From the NCBI RefSeq assembly GCF_030272615.1, contig NC_081407.1, forward strand, positions 318,499,456 to 318,563,455: a stretch of DNA of 64,000 nt, read 5' to 3'. This DNA is from Cryptomeria japonica. Taxonomy: Eukaryota; Streptophyta; Pinopsida; Cupressales; Cupressaceae. Of the stretch, positions 45,763 to 58,332 are shown in pieces. Each line of letters begins with the position of its first letter. Position 1 is the stretch's first letter. Both the position numbers and the translations under genes were made by a program. The notes below the pieces were generated by a model. It was not told the DNA's origin. It made no database searches and was given only the letters and a program-made list of their open reading frames with translations.

Positions 45763-46057
45763 ACGAGCCTAAATCTAGAGGCAGTTTGGCACAAGGGAAA
45801 ACAAAGCCGAAAGGAAAAGAAAATAACGAAAGCACAACCAAAACAAACAAGAGGCAAAAAAAAAAAGAGAAACATGAGGAAGAGGACACACATCACACGA
45901 AAGGACACCACAATGACCTCACAGGCAGGCGCCAACAGACTGATTCGAAATCTGAGGAAGGTGACAGGGCATCCTCCCTGGATCCATATAGGTTGCAGAG
46001 CGCCTCCAAAATCCTAGAGTAAATTTTCAAGAATATCTAAATATTGCTATTACTTTC

Positions 46058-47797
46058 ATTTGTGAACACAACGTAAGAGTATATTGAGGGAATCATCTAC
46101 CTCAAATCCACACTGTAACACATATGGAAACATTCACAATACTTAGAAAAACCTAAACAAGAGATGAGACAATTAGAATAGTACACATAAGATTTTTAAC
46201 ACTTAATGTCTCAAATCATAAGATTAAGATACATGTCATAATCTTTGTAATTCCATCTCACCTTGTATATATAATTAAGGGTTTCCTTTTGTATTCTAAT
46301 TCATTGTAAGTAATCTATCGTTTGCCTTTTTTGATGGAATAGCATTATTCTCTCATGTTTAATCTATCATGTGCTTTAATTGAAGGTCATAGATCTTGGG
46401 TGGCTACATCTTCTGCCACAGTTACATGATATAAAACACTCTATACCAACTCTTACATAACTCTGACAAAAATTTTAAATCTCTTGTTTGAAATGTCACT
46501 AGTTTGTCTTGCCAAACTATCCATAAAATACAAAAAAGAAGTAATATTTTGGAATAACATAATAACAATAAATAAAGGGGAGCACCAAATACAGACAACA
46601 AGCATTAATGCCGAAATCCCCACCTTGAAATCCTCCAACAGCTTCTACTAAGAAAATACAGTTGGATACAAATGCCTTTCAGTGAGAATCACTTAGAGAG
46701 TCTCCCAAGAACTGAAACTAAACCAATTTGACCCCGAATTTGAGATCAGCCCAACATAAAATAAAAACAATTGGTTAACCACTTTCTGCAAGAGTTTGGC
46801 TCACAAAGGTTTGTATTAGAGCAATTGAATCTTTTCTTAAAATGTACGTGTAGGTCAGCCTGAGGTAAAACAAAAAATGATTGATTGGAGTATGTTCGAG
46901 CAATCTAGTCTTTTCTCAAAATGTAAGTATATGTACTATGTAGTGTTAAGCCTAGATCTATTAGAAAATCCAATGTGCTTGAATGACTTTAGTCAGATAG
47001 ATCTTAAACAGCCTAGATAAACATAATTTATGTTCACAGATGAATTGGGCTTGCTTTGAACAGTTATAGTGTGGCACTTATGGCAAACCGAATTCATATA
47101 AAACTGTGCTTTCCAACTTTGAGGTAAAACTGCATAACTGAGTTCATAAGCTGGGGTTTTCCACCTAGGGAACTCAGCTTACAACACTTAATTGCATGTT
47201 AAACAAGGAGTAGCAGACAACCCACAAAGCTTTATAAACTCTTGGTAATCATAATTGAGCGGCTGCATATTAAAAGAGCAGTAGCTTAAAACACAAGAAC
47301 TGGAATTTACAGGCATTCAGATTTTTTATGCAACTCAAAATAGGTAATGATAGCAAATTAATTTTCCATCACAAAAGATGACAAAATGGAATGTACAGCA
47401 GAACTTATTAGATTATATGAGACTTGAGTTGCCCATTATATCCAATTGACAGCATTCTATCCTTGCTGTCTGCAGATGTATCATCTGAGGTCATGCCTAA
47501 CTCCATAGGAATTTGTATTTATAAAACTGGAGAAAAAAAGAAAAACCCTTCACTGTCTTATTCATTAAACCTGCAAGTGGAGATTTGAAAAGAACAATTA
47601 AGAGAATGTATATATATTTATCCAAAATATCCCAGTTATTTCATGATAACTTGCTTGCACAAAAATAAGATTTTCATGAATATCTACTGCTTGCTGAAAA
47701 GTAGGTTTGCATAGTTGCTGCACCCAGACAATGTAATGATTTCTAACATACGGATGTTGGAATCAATCATGAAGTTCCAAACTTCTGAACAATCCTC
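46058..47797. other. Intergenic DNA between the LINE and the chloroplast-protein gene
   Basis: AT-rich. No coding sequence or repeat family is recognised. The part nearest 47797 presumably holds the 3' untranslated region of the neighbouring minus-strand gene. Confidence 0.45.
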
Positions 47798-49747
47798 TCA
47801 TCTGTTTTTCTTAAGCCATTCTATAATGCCTTTCTCAGCCTCAGACAAATCCCCCTTCCTGTTTCTAAGGGTTCCTTCAACAAATTCAAAGTATTCTTTG
47901 TAGTTACGCTTATAGTAATCATCTAGCCTCTGCAATATGTCACAGAATGCAGGTCAGATGTAAGAGGAGATTCCATAACAGTCACCTTCCTCTGCCTCCA
48001 CTTTCACTTTATCTCAAAGAGATAGGCGCACACAAACACGAGAAAAATGAAAAAAACAGATTGAATTTCTCACCTCCTTGTCATATTTAGCCTTGTTGGC
48101 TTTGGACCTCTCTAAAAGCTCTGTTGTACATGCAAATTCAATGTCAGCCATTTCATTTTATTTTTTCAAAATTATAAAACATTGAAAAACATATATTCAT
48201 GGATTTGGAGGCTAGCCAACCCATCTTGCTGTTGTGAAGAAAATGTCCAACATATATTCAAGCTAAGAATTCCCATGCTAATCCACTTGTATACCTTTTG
48301 GCTTGTGTAGATAGGCACATTGACATTCATGCGAATTGGAGTTGGAGACCAGGAAGAGGCTTCACAAAGGCCAACACAATGGGTGGAAGTACACTGGAGT
48401 TAATTCTTATTGGGTCATATTTGAACTGGGTTAGACACATCTACCTTCATGTCTACAGAGGTAGGGGTAAGTTTAATGGGACCGAAGATGGCAAACACAA
48501 TGGGTGCAAGAGCATTGGAGTTAACATCTCTAGGTCGTGATAGATCCACGTATGCACATACCATCATAATGGGTGAAAAGCCTTTAAAATTGACACCTCT
48601 TCGACCTAGAGAAGACACCATCTACATTTATAGGTTTAGAGGTAGAAGGAGATCCACAGATGGAAATCACAATAAGTGCAAGAACATGGGAACTGATCTC
48701 TTGGCCATATTAGACCTAGTATGAAAGCCTAGTATAATGAGATAGGGGCAGGGAAAGGTCTTAAGGAGTGGACAAAGTATGGAAGCAGGGACAATTCTAA
48801 GAGTTGAAAACTTTTTAACAATCATAGAATGGTTGGATTAATTTTGAGGAAATAAGTAGACTTTGGTCTTAAGAAATGCATGTTGTGGCCAATGCAGTGA
48901 TATTATGTATATCTTAGATGATAAGTTGAATTGTGCAAAAGCTGATCATTAGCAAGTTTGATTTCTTGAAAAATTTGTCAAAAACTTAGCAAGAAAACAG
49001 ACCATAAAAATACCTTCCTTGCAAGAACACTGAAACTAATAGCCCTAGGTTTATATGAATCTATGCTGCAAATCGCCATTCAAAACTAAACCTTCCAATA
49101 ATCTTTACTTTCCTCAAGGTCATTTAGGCCTGATATTCCCCTTTCAGAGTATGTACACAGAATCAATGCTCGTACTGTGTCATATGGTTAACATTTAAAA
49201 TAGGTCCATGTAATTCAAAACCATGACCACATATTAACAAACCCCCACCTATTCGCTACGCAGTAAACCGAATTGCCCTTGTGCTAAACACAATTCGCTG
49301 CAACCCCTTCATCATTTAAAGGAAACAAATAAAATAAAACGAATAACACAAACAATCATCCAGACTATAAAAGCAACAGTTCGTGTTCAAATTATGCACC
49401 CTAGCATGTAGAAGTAATGTACTTTTTTCTGTGGGTATTTGAAGAAAAAAGACATAATGTATAAGGAACTTACTCTCTATAAGCTCATTTCCTCTGGTGT
49501 TCACTGTTTCAGCTGTAGCGATGCCGGGGAAGAAAGCCAAGCTTAGTAGCAGTGCAGGAAATGTGGATGATAATAGAACATGTCTCCTCCCAAGGTTATT
49601 TAGGCATGGGGATGAGGATTTGAGAGCATAACTAATTTGTGGGCTTCCTGCTATTACAGTCGGGTTATAATATCCAGTGGTTCTGTGGTTGATTTGGTTG
49701 ATTCGAATAATGGGTGTGGAGGGCGTGAGAATAATTGAAGCAGCCAT
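47798..49747 (-). CDS. Predicted thylakoid-lumen protein, PsaN-like, three exons, 150 aa
   Basis: Gene model: complement(join(47798..47929, 48074..48120, 49474..49747)). Donors are GTAAGT (49473) and GTGAGA (48073); acceptors end TACAACAG and ATATTGCAG. Phases fit exactly (274 + 47 + 132 nt, 150 codons plus TGA). Exon 1 encodes a Ser/Thr-rich transit peptide, then R-R-H-V-L-L and a hydrophobic stretch ending A-T-A-E. That is a twin-Arg type thylakoid-lumen signal with cleavage after about residue 79, leaving a mature part of ~70 residues. The mature protein is charged and helical; L-L-E-R-S-K-A-N-K, D-K-E-R-L and N-Y-K-E-Y-F-E-F recall the start of photosystem I subunit N. The Cys-rich end of true PsaN is absent, so it is PsaN-like at best. 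Everything looks intact. Only short shadow frames occur in the introns. Confidence 0.72.
48365..48690 (+). repeat. Degenerate minisatellite inside intron 1 of the PsaN-like gene
   Basis: Variants of AACACAATGGGTGSAAG occur at about 48374, 48496, 48558 and 48664. They are followed by GGAGTTAA- or GGAACTGA-like words and GTTTAGAGGTAG / CTACAGAGGTAG words. The copies are strongly diverged. Short open stretches here are a by-product of the repeat. Confidence 0.5.
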
Positions 49748-52559
49748 AGTGTGAAAAGGGAGTAAATATCTAAGATCTCATTGTTAATATCATGGGGACT
49801 GAAACGAGACAAGTCTTTCGGGGTATATCCGAGAGTGAATGATGACCTCTAGAGGTCTTAAAACGGAGAAGGCAAGGAGCAGTCCTAATTTAAATCTCTC
49901 CATTGGTCTAACTGGGAAACGACCATCCAGCGCTTTCGTGAGTAATGAGTTTTAGTAGGGGAAGAGTCATCATAGTTAACTTCTCTTCTCGAACAGTATA
50001 ATGGATTTCAAAGAATTTTTTTGGTTATCTTTGTATGTGACTTTTAGGTAATATCCAGATACGCTTGAGTATACGTAAGGGTCAAAACGTACACATTTCA
50101 AGGTGTTGTTTGATGCCTATTTAAAGATGTCTCAATAACTGTGCACTTAAAATTGCCAATATTTATGCACAAATGATCCAATAGATGTGTATAAATGCCC
50201 CAAGTAGTAGTGCACAAATGGGTCAATTATGGAGCAAAAATGCTAAAAAGTGAGCAACTATTGGTACATGTGAAATTTATTAATGGGATATAAATTATCA
50301 ATTTTTCGGTTTCTTTAAAGTTAGTAACACAATGGTTGGGTTCACAAGGAGTGCACAGTTATTTGACTTGCACGACTATTGGTGCTCTTCCCATAGCTAT
50401 GTTAAATTTAATAATTTTTATTGATAGATACTTGAAAAGGAGAAAATAATCTTCTTAAAATATTTAATTTAATCAATCAATTAATTTAATGATAAATTAT
50501 TAGTGTTGTTAATATTTTGAGGTTGTGTATGTAAATAGATAATATAAGTGAATGCACTTTATGAAATATGAATTAATGTGTAAACTTTAATCAAGGTTTA
50601 GGTATGATTCTTAATTTCACTAGCACACCTTTGACTTGAAAAATGTAGCCATGATGAAGTCCTTAAATCTCTAGTTCTTATAATAAATGTTATCATGTAC
50701 CGAAACTCAAAAAATGGAAGGCTTGGTGGTTGAAAACTATTATTAGAGCTTCTTATGTTGGGAACGAGAAGCCCACTAGCTTCCAAATTTGTGCCTTAGT
50801 GAAGCATTGTCGATAGAAAACTATTTTGAAAAATGTTAGAAGACACACCAAGTACTGGATGTGAAGAATGCATAAATGGCTAATAATGTGTAGTACAATG
50901 ATGCCAAGTGCTTTAAACTTGATATAATTGCTAAAGTACAATGGATGGAGAAACCTAGTGTAAGGACTAGGCTTTGGTATTTGCTAATACAAGAACTGAT
51001 GTAATCAAAATGATTTACACAAAAATAAAACTACGATAGAGGTGTGATTGTTAAGTGGTCCTTTTTGATGTGATAGTGGATAGTAGTGGATCATGACTGA
51101 TTGATTTTTGCCAATGATAAATGACCTTAGGATTGAGGTCCTTTATGCATGTGCTATAGGCATAGTTTGAACTTTTTGGCATAGGAGTTATCAAATAACA
51201 ACTAATTGGAACTAAGCTGGCTTAAAATCAACATTGATTTTAAAATTGGATAAAGTGGGTCAAAGCCACACTTGTGGCCTTGAATTGGATCAAGCTTGCA
51301 AGTGTAATCTTGAATTGGTAGAAGAAACAAAGATATTTGGTGATGTTCAAAGCATAAGTAAGATGATGTTTCTAAATGCCAATCTAATTCAAGAATTGAT
51401 CAGTATCAAATTGATCACAATCTTGTTCTTAAGCCATGCACCTAGGATAACTACATAAAGTGGTGTCAAAAAGGGAAAAGCGAAAGGGACCTTTTGGTGA
51501 TCTGATTTGTAGGCCCTGAATCCCTAATTACTAATAATCTCCCATGTGCCAAAGGTGTCAAACCTAGGAAGATTACAACAAACCTATATTTAGGTTGGGG
51601 ATCTAAAAGACAATTATTGAGGTGGATAAGACCTCATTTTTTGGCTCTACAAAACCAAGGGGTTTTCTCTAAGGTACTATGATAGATATTACTATAGGAG
51701 AACAACATTCATCTTGACACAAACCATACTCCTCACATAGTGCACCTCGATATCAGTTGTTACTTCGTGTGTGTATGTTGGTTTGGGAGATTCAACGTTA
51801 AGTAACTTCTTGAAATAGATGATCTATCATATAACAGTCAATGAATGCATTTTATAATAATGCCTTTTGATGTTATGAACATGTAGACATTGTAGTTGAA
51901 AAATACTAAATTTATAGGACCAAAAAGATGTTTTTGTTGGTCTATTTTGAGTGTGTTGAGGATGATGGGGATAGAAAACTAGTACCCAACTAACGTCTTT
52001 ATCCATTTGAGTAATATAGCTTTTGAATTTAATCAAACATGCAATAACTAAGACCAAGGTGACATCTTAATCAATAAACCACAAATGATTGTGCCTTTTA
52101 GAATGCACAAGCAAGCTATGCTCTATACATACATTCAAAAAAATTGATAGTTGCAAAACATTGAGTCTATTTAGTAATTAATGAGCATTCCCGTACTTTT
52201 CCTTTATTGTGTTGAACAAATACCTTACAAAAGGCTTTATATGGATTTTATAGTCTTCTAGTTGGCCAACTAAATAGTACACATCCATAAATGCACACCA
52301 TAGACATGCAAACATTTAGCAAAGGTTGATTTTTCCATTAACAAATATTCAATAGAGGTAGACCAATGAGAGTGTCAAATGGATCGGATTTTTGTGTTTA
52401 AGTCATGCAACTGGGATAAAGTTACAAATATTATTACAATTTGGGATAAATACAAATCATTACAATATCAAAATTCTAATATCCAAATTTGGAATTATGA
52501 AAACTCCACCTTTTCTATATGATTCTTCTCTCCACGATATTTCTGATCTCCAATCCACA
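49748..52559. other. Upstream region of the PsaN-like gene and AT-rich intergenic DNA
   Basis: The part from 49748 to about 49990 should hold the promoter of the minus-strand gene; no clear TATA box was secured. The rest is AT-rich without recognisable genes. A small repeat of GCACAAATG-type words lies at 50165-50240. Confidence 0.45.
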
Positions 52560-54506
52560 ATCTTATCCTCTCCCTCCTATCAAAAATGAAGTCCAAAAGT
52601 CAATATACCCTCAACAAGAAGGCATACAAGTTGTCATTAGGTCGCGGTATAGGAGGAAACCCTATTCATGACCACATCCAATATCATGCAAGTGTGCGTC
52701 CTCTATAAATCTAATTTGACCACAAAGAGGCATGAAATAACAATATTATAACCCCTACTATTCTTAAGCATTGATGATTCATGGGTTGAAAATGCACACA
52801 AAGTTGATTACAATGGAGTCTTAGAGGTGGTGATCTAATGGAAGGGAGTTTTTAAACAATAAATGAGGTATTAGAACTATTTTTTCTCTTAGATCCATGC
52901 TAAAAATGTGCTCAATACCTTTTCATTGCATCCTTGAGTTGATGTCTAGTAGTTATAGGCATAAATGATATTACAAAGTGGTAGGTGGAAGAGCTCATGA
53001 ATTGTAGGGCTTCCAATAGCTTATCAACTAAGTATTAGGCCATTGACTAATACCCTAACCATTAGTCCTGGGATATGGTCACTAAATTTATTGATATCAT
53101 AACAATTACAATAGGGCATCAAGCCTAGGTCTACCATGTGCTGCATACTAAGCAACCTAAGAAGAAGATCATGATGCGTTAAAAAGACAATCCCTTGTCC
53201 AACATCGACCATTGATAATCCATCACAATGCTTGCTAATGACGAAGGGGAAGATAAAATATTGTCTAAGGATAAGTCCACTACCATCATCAAGAGATGAA
53301 TGCAAGGTGATGTCAACATAGAGGGGAATTGGTCGGTATGGATGACATCATCATGATGTTAGTAGAGAAAAGGTGAAGCTTTGGACTTTTGAGAATGGAA
53401 GGGAAGTTATTGAGGCAAGGGAAAGCCCAAAAGTATAAAGGACTTAGAAGAATTTAAAAAGGAATAAGGAATTTTTTTTGGATTAAGGATCAAAGATATC
53501 TCTCAAAATCTATTAATATAAATAGGAGGGAAAAGTCAATAGCCCAAAAGCCCAACTAGGAACACTTAGGGATTTTAACAACTTTAGCATTGGGATCAGG
53601 GAATCAAAATGCTCAACAAAGGTAGAATATTGGGAGAAACCCAAATGGCCTAATAACCCGATAACTTAATACTTAGCTACTTTGATTCTTCAAACTTTCA
53701 GAAATCAAGGTTTAACAAATGATCGTTCAACAAGGGAAACACTAATGGCTCAATGGGTCAAAACTCAACACTTAGACACATTTTCAAGGAAATAAGGTGA
53801 ATGTCGATGCCAAGAGAAAAAGAATGATGGTACAAAGAACATGTTTGCATATTAAATTTATGATTCTAACTAGTAAGTAGTACAACTCTTGCCTCTTCTT
53901 AGATAAAGTTGAAAGGTCAAACCACAAACATTCACTAGATGCCAATCAGAACCCTCAATTAGAAGTCTTGATTGCATAAAAATTGTTATTATATTCAAAC
54001 AATGCTCATGAGTAGTAGATAATTTTCCTAACGGTCCACAAACTGGCCCACATGTACCCCTTAATTAGAAGTCTTGGGTCCTAAAAGGTGACATCCCATT
54101 TGTCATTATATTCACAAGTTCAAAGCCCACAGGAGTAAGGTATATGCATCTCGTGCAGTTAGTGCCTCTTGCAAGGAGTACATAGTAATCCCATATTACT
54201 TAAGCCATCTATAGACCCATATACAAACATCATAAGCTACAAAAGATTCTTGTGTGGATAAACCATCTATAGACCCATATAGAAACTACAAAAGATCCTT
54301 GCGTGGATTATTTCCATGCGGACCCCAAAACTGGCCCACGCGGGTTGCTACCAAATTGACTCGTCTTGTGTGTTGAAGCGGTCAATCCGCGTCTAGGAGG
54401 AAGATGGGACAGCCCCTCATGTCATTATAGTTTTGCTGTATGGCCTAACCTTGTCGATCTGCTCTGAAACAAATTCCCCTGCCTTTTCCCTGTCCCATTC
54501 ATTTCC

Positions 54507-55630
54507 ATGGCGTCCTCTTCAAATGTTAGCGAAAATCAGAGTGCGTCTCAAAATGCTTTTCAGGAAATTGGATTTACGTCTGGATCTTACCCAGCAATGA
54601 CAAATAGAGTTCCCTGTGATGTATTTATTAATCATCGTGGACCTGATGTTAAACACAAACTTGCAAGCAACATCTACTATGCTCTTGATGCCATTGGATT
54701 ACGCCCTTTTCTTGATGTAGAAGTGCTTGAACCAGGCGTTGTCATACCATCAGCAATACAAGAGGCTATGAGTAGTGCTTCTCTTCATATTGCTATTTTG
54801 TCCCACAACTATGCCCAGTCATCCTGGTGTTTGGACGAGCTAACATTTATGCTCAGAACGGGCACCAAAATCATTCCTATTTTCTATCATGTGGAGCCTT
54901 CCGATGCTCGATGGGTTATTCAAGGCAAAGGAATCTATGCAGATGCATTTTCTGAGCATGAAACGAAGGGAAGATTTGGTTCTGAGAAGATTGAGGAATG
55001 GAAAACGGCGCTTCATGACATTTCGTTTCTCTCCGGCCATGTTGTTAATGATGACATGTGGGTATCAATCAAATGCCATTTTTGCCCTGTTTTTTACTTC
55101 TTTACTTCTTTCAGATTATGAATTGTCTCATTTGGAAAGATGTATTGCTGCTGACTGATCTGTTTTCCATTTTGGTTTTTGTTTCCTTGCAAATGTTTAG
55201 TGCTGAAGGGAGGCTGCTGAAAAGTATTTGCAACGAGGCACTGCAGACCAGGGATGGATTTCCAGTGAAAATAGCCAGATTTCTAATCAGAACGGATGAA
55301 CACATGTCTCGTCTGCTGGCTGACACAGATGAAGAATCTGAAAATTCTGAGCAGGACGTTGAAGAGTCTGCGAGTGAATGCTCAGATGAAATTATTTCAT
55401 CAATGGTTGAAAAAGTTGAAGGCTCTGTAAGTAAGTGCTTAAACAGGGTTGAAGTGTCTGTGAATGTGTGCTTGGATAGGGTTGAAGGTTCCGTAACTAA
55501 ATGCGTAGATAGGGTTGAAGGGTCTGTGAATGAGTACTTAGATAAGGTTGAACAATCTGGAGATGAGCCCATCGATGAACTGATTGAAAGGGGTTTGAAG
55601 AGGGCATTCAGATGGTTCACCGAAGATTAG
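54507..55630 (+). CDS. TIR-domain protein with 11-residue C-terminal repeats, copy 1 (two exons, 326 aa)
   Basis: Model: join(54507..55057, 55201..55630). The ATG sits in CCATGG. Donor GTGGGT after GACAT and acceptor ATGTTTAG bound a 143-bp intron, and splicing in phase 2 keeps the frame. Residues ~36-183 are a TIR domain: C-D-V-F-I-N-H-R-G-P-D at the start, S-x2-Y-x3-S-W-C-L-D-E-L with the Glu (about 111) expected to be the NADase catalytic residue, then I-I-P-I-F-Y-H-V-E-P-S. No NB-ARC or LRR follows. Exon 2 encodes an acidic linker and about five tandem 11-residue repeats (V-E-x-S-V-x-x-C-L-D-R type), ending R-A-F-R-W-F. TIR-only proteins of this kind act in immune or stress signalling; the repeat tail is unfamiliar. 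All features look intact. Confidence 0.82.
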
Positions 55631-55803
55631 TCTCGGCCACTTATTAACAAGGGCTGTATTGCAGTGTAGTTCTTATAAAAATTGGGGGCTGAGTTTATGG
55701 ATGAATTTATCCAAGGGAGAGGGGGTTTGAAGAGGGCATTCAGATGGTTCATTGAAAATTAGTCTCGGCCACTTACTAACAAGGGCTGCATTGCAGTGTA
55801 GTT
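55591..55803 (+). repeat. 132-bp tandem duplication of the gene's coding end and 3' flank
   Basis: GGGTTTGAAGAGGGCATTCA at 55591 recurs at 55723. The second copy repeats the last codons, the stop and TCTCGGCCACTTAYTAACAA, but lies in the 3' untranslated region. A matching second copy lies after the other TIR gene (about 60039-60118), so this small duplication is older than the 4.3-kb one. Confidence 0.8.
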
Positions 55804-56169
55804 TCCTGCCAAATAATTTTGGTGTTGCTTGATCTTGTATTGCAGTTTAGTAAATTATTTAAGGGCTTGATCATTAAATGTGTGAATGTACGGAATAGCT
55901 AGGCTATGTAATAACTGCATCATTCAAAGGTCAAATACATGAACTGTAAAGGCTCAAATTTCCAAATGTTATAGAGCTTTCCACTAAAATTTATTTTACC
56001 TTGAGTGTGATTGAGAAGTGTTCTAAATTTATCAATAAATCTTAAATTATTTAATTGTATAAGATTTTTAGGTAAAGTGAAAAAAAAATCGTTTCAAATT
56101 TTGAAAATGTAATAAGCAACAAGAGAAGTTTGCGAGGAAGAAAATTTGTACTATGATACACCATTTTCT
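55804..56169. other. 3' flank of TIR gene copy 1
   Basis: AT-rich, with no gene seen. It probably contains the polyadenylation region (AATAAAT-like words near 56032). It is paralleled by 60120-60600. Confidence 0.45.
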
Positions 56170-56199
56170 CAAGAGAGGGGAGAGATACAAAGAGACAAG

Positions 56200-56231
<32 letters not shown>

Positions 56232-56237
56232 GAGAGA

Positions 56238-56283
<46 letters not shown>

Positions 56284-56790
56284 GAGAAAGGGTGAGAGGT
56301 AGAGATATAAAGAGATAGATAAAGGGGATAGGGAGGGAGCAAGGTAGGGATACATGGGGATAGATAGAGAAAGGGAAAGATATAGAGGAATAAGAGAAAT
56401 AGAGAGAGGTAGGTAGAGGAGAGATAGAGAGAGAAGAGGGGTAGCAAGGGAATGAGATGGGTAGAGAGGGAGAGATAGAAGGGGGAGAGAGCTAGAGATA
56501 GCTCAATAAATAGAGGGGGAGGGGGACAGATATAAATAGAGGGAGATATAGAGAGGGATAAGGAAAGATATAGGTAGAAAGATGGATAGATAGAGAGATA
56601 GAGGTAAATAAATTTATGGATAGAAAGAGATAGAGAGAGAAATAAAGATTGAGTCAGAGAGATGAATGGAGAGTAATACAATGGGATAAGGAGAGAGATA
56701 GGGAGATAAAGGTAGAGAGATACAAATAAAAGAGATAAAGAGAGGATCAAGAGGGCGATAGAGGAAGAGAGAAATAGAGATCTATAATAG
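56170..56790 (+). repeat. GA-rich low-complexity tract, unit 1
   Basis: Nearly pure GAGA/GATA repeats, including long (GA)n at 56201-56275 and GATAGAGAGAGG-type imperfect units onward. The purine strand is the + strand throughout. The open frames on the minus strand (Ser/Leu/Tyr repeats) are by-products of the repeat and not genes. Confidence 0.9.
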
Positions 56791-58332
56791 GAGAGTTAGA
56801 GTGAATGTATAGATAATCTTATCCTCTTTCTCTTATAAAAAATGAAGTCCAAAAGTCGATATACCCTCAACAAGAAGGTATACAAGTTGTCATTAGGTCG
56901 TGGTGTAGGAGGAAACCCTATTCATGACCACATCCAATATCATGCAAGTGTGCGTCCTTTATAAATCTAATTTGACCGCTAAGAGGCATGAAATAACATT
57001 ATTATAACCCCTACTATTCTTAAGTATTGATGATTCATGCGTTGAAAATGCACACAAAGTTGATTACAATTGAGTCTTAGAGGTGGTGATCTAATGGAAG
57101 GGAGTTTGTAAAAAATAAATGAGGTATTAGAACTCTTTTTTCTCTTAGATCCATGCTAAAAATGTGTTCAATACCTTTTCATTGCATCCTTTAGTTGATA
57201 TCTAGTAGTTATATGCATAAATGATATTACAAAGTGGTAGGTGGAAGAGCTCATGCATTTTAGGGCTTCCTATAGCTTATCAACTAAGTATTAGCCCATT
57301 GATTAATACCCTAACCATTAGTCCTGGGATATGATCACTAAATTTATTGATATCATAACAATATCTTTACAATAGGGCATCAAGCTTGGTCCACCATGTG
57401 CTACATACTAAGCAACCTAAGAAGAAGATCATGATGCGTTAACAAGACAATCCCTTGTCCAACATCGACCATTGATAATCCATCACAATGCTTGCTAATG
57501 AGGAAGGGGAAGATAAAATACTGTCTAAGGATAAGTCCACTGCCATCGTCAAGAGAAGAATGCAAGGCGATGTCAACATAGAGGGGAATCGGTTGGTATG
57601 GATGACCTCATTATGATGTTATTAGAGAAAATGTGAAGCTTTGGACTTTTGAGAATGGAAGGGGAGTTGTGGAGGCAAGGGAAAGCCCAAAAGTATAAAG
57701 GACTTAGAAGAATTTAAAAAGGAATAAGGAATTTTTTTTGGATTAAGGATCAAAGATATCTCTCAAAATCTACCAATATAAATAGGAGGGAAAAGTCGAT
57801 AGCCCAAAAGTCCAACAAGGAACACTTAGGGATTTTAACAACTTTAGCATTGGGATCAAGGAATCAAAATGCTCAACAAAGGTAGAATATTGGGAGAAAC
57901 CCAAATCGCCTAATAACTCGATAACATAATACTTAGCTACTTTGATTCTTCAAACTATCAGAAATCAAGGTTTAACAAATGATCGTTCAACAAGGGAACC
58001 ATTGATGGCTCAATGGGTCAAAACTCAACACTTAGACACATTTTCAAGGAAATAAGGTGAATGTCGATGCCAAGAGAAAAATAATGATGGTAGAAAGAAC
58101 ATGTTTGCATATTAAATTTATGATTCTAATCAGTAACTAGTATAACTCGTGCCTCTTCTTAGATAAAGTTGAAAAGTCAAACCATAAACACTCACTAGAT
58201 GTCAATCGAAACCCTCAATTAGAAGTCTTGATTGCATAAAATTTGTTATTATATTCAAACAATGCTCATGAGTAGTAGATAATTTTCCTAACGGTCCACA
58301 AACTGGTCCACATGTACCCCTCAATTAGAAGT

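Larger units (their letters stand above)
39868..46046 (-). mobile_element. Full-length L1-type plant LINE, 11-bp TSD, inactive
   Basis: A 6.2-kb non-LTR retrotransposon on the minus strand. The 11-bp direct repeat CTATTACTTTC flanks it (39857-39867 and 46047-46057). A T-run at 39868-39873 on the + strand fits the short A-tail at its 3' end. Order on the minus strand: a gag-like ORF1 (DUF4283-like region and CCHC knuckle), then ORF2 with endonuclease, reverse transcriptase and a zf-RVT-type C-terminus. Frameshifts and stops break both ORFs. Confidence 0.85.
52560..56815 (+). repeat. Segmental tandem duplication, unit 1 (~4.26 kb)
   Basis: From ATCTTATCCTCT at 52560 the sequence runs parallel to 56816 onward with high identity: upstream non-coding DNA (about 1.9 kb), a TIR gene, its 3' flank and a GA-rich tract. 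The end of unit 1 abuts the start of unit 2 directly, so this is a head-to-tail tandem duplication. The non-coding upstream part (52600-54500) contains no gene that I can support. Confidence 0.88.

Noticed and set aside
48298-48724. Two overlapping open frames of 80-91 codons
   Set aside because: They lie in intron 1 of the PsaN-like gene and arise from a degenerate minisatellite.
49316-49473. Extension of the PsaN-like exon 1 frame to a 143-codon protein
   Set aside because: The frame past 49474 runs into a GTAAGT donor and then hydrophobic, Cys/Tyr/Phe-rich intron translation. Splicing gives a far better protein.
55111-55620. Minus-strand open frame of 169 codons opposite the TIR gene (and its equivalent at 59379-59930)
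   Set aside because: It is the mirror of the 11-residue repeats on the coding strand, has no recognisable domain and crosses the intron of the true gene.
56068-56750. Long minus-strand open frames rich in Ser, Leu and Tyr
   Set aside because: They are translations of the GA-rich repeat. The same kind of frame appears in each GA tract (60590-61069, 63552-64000).
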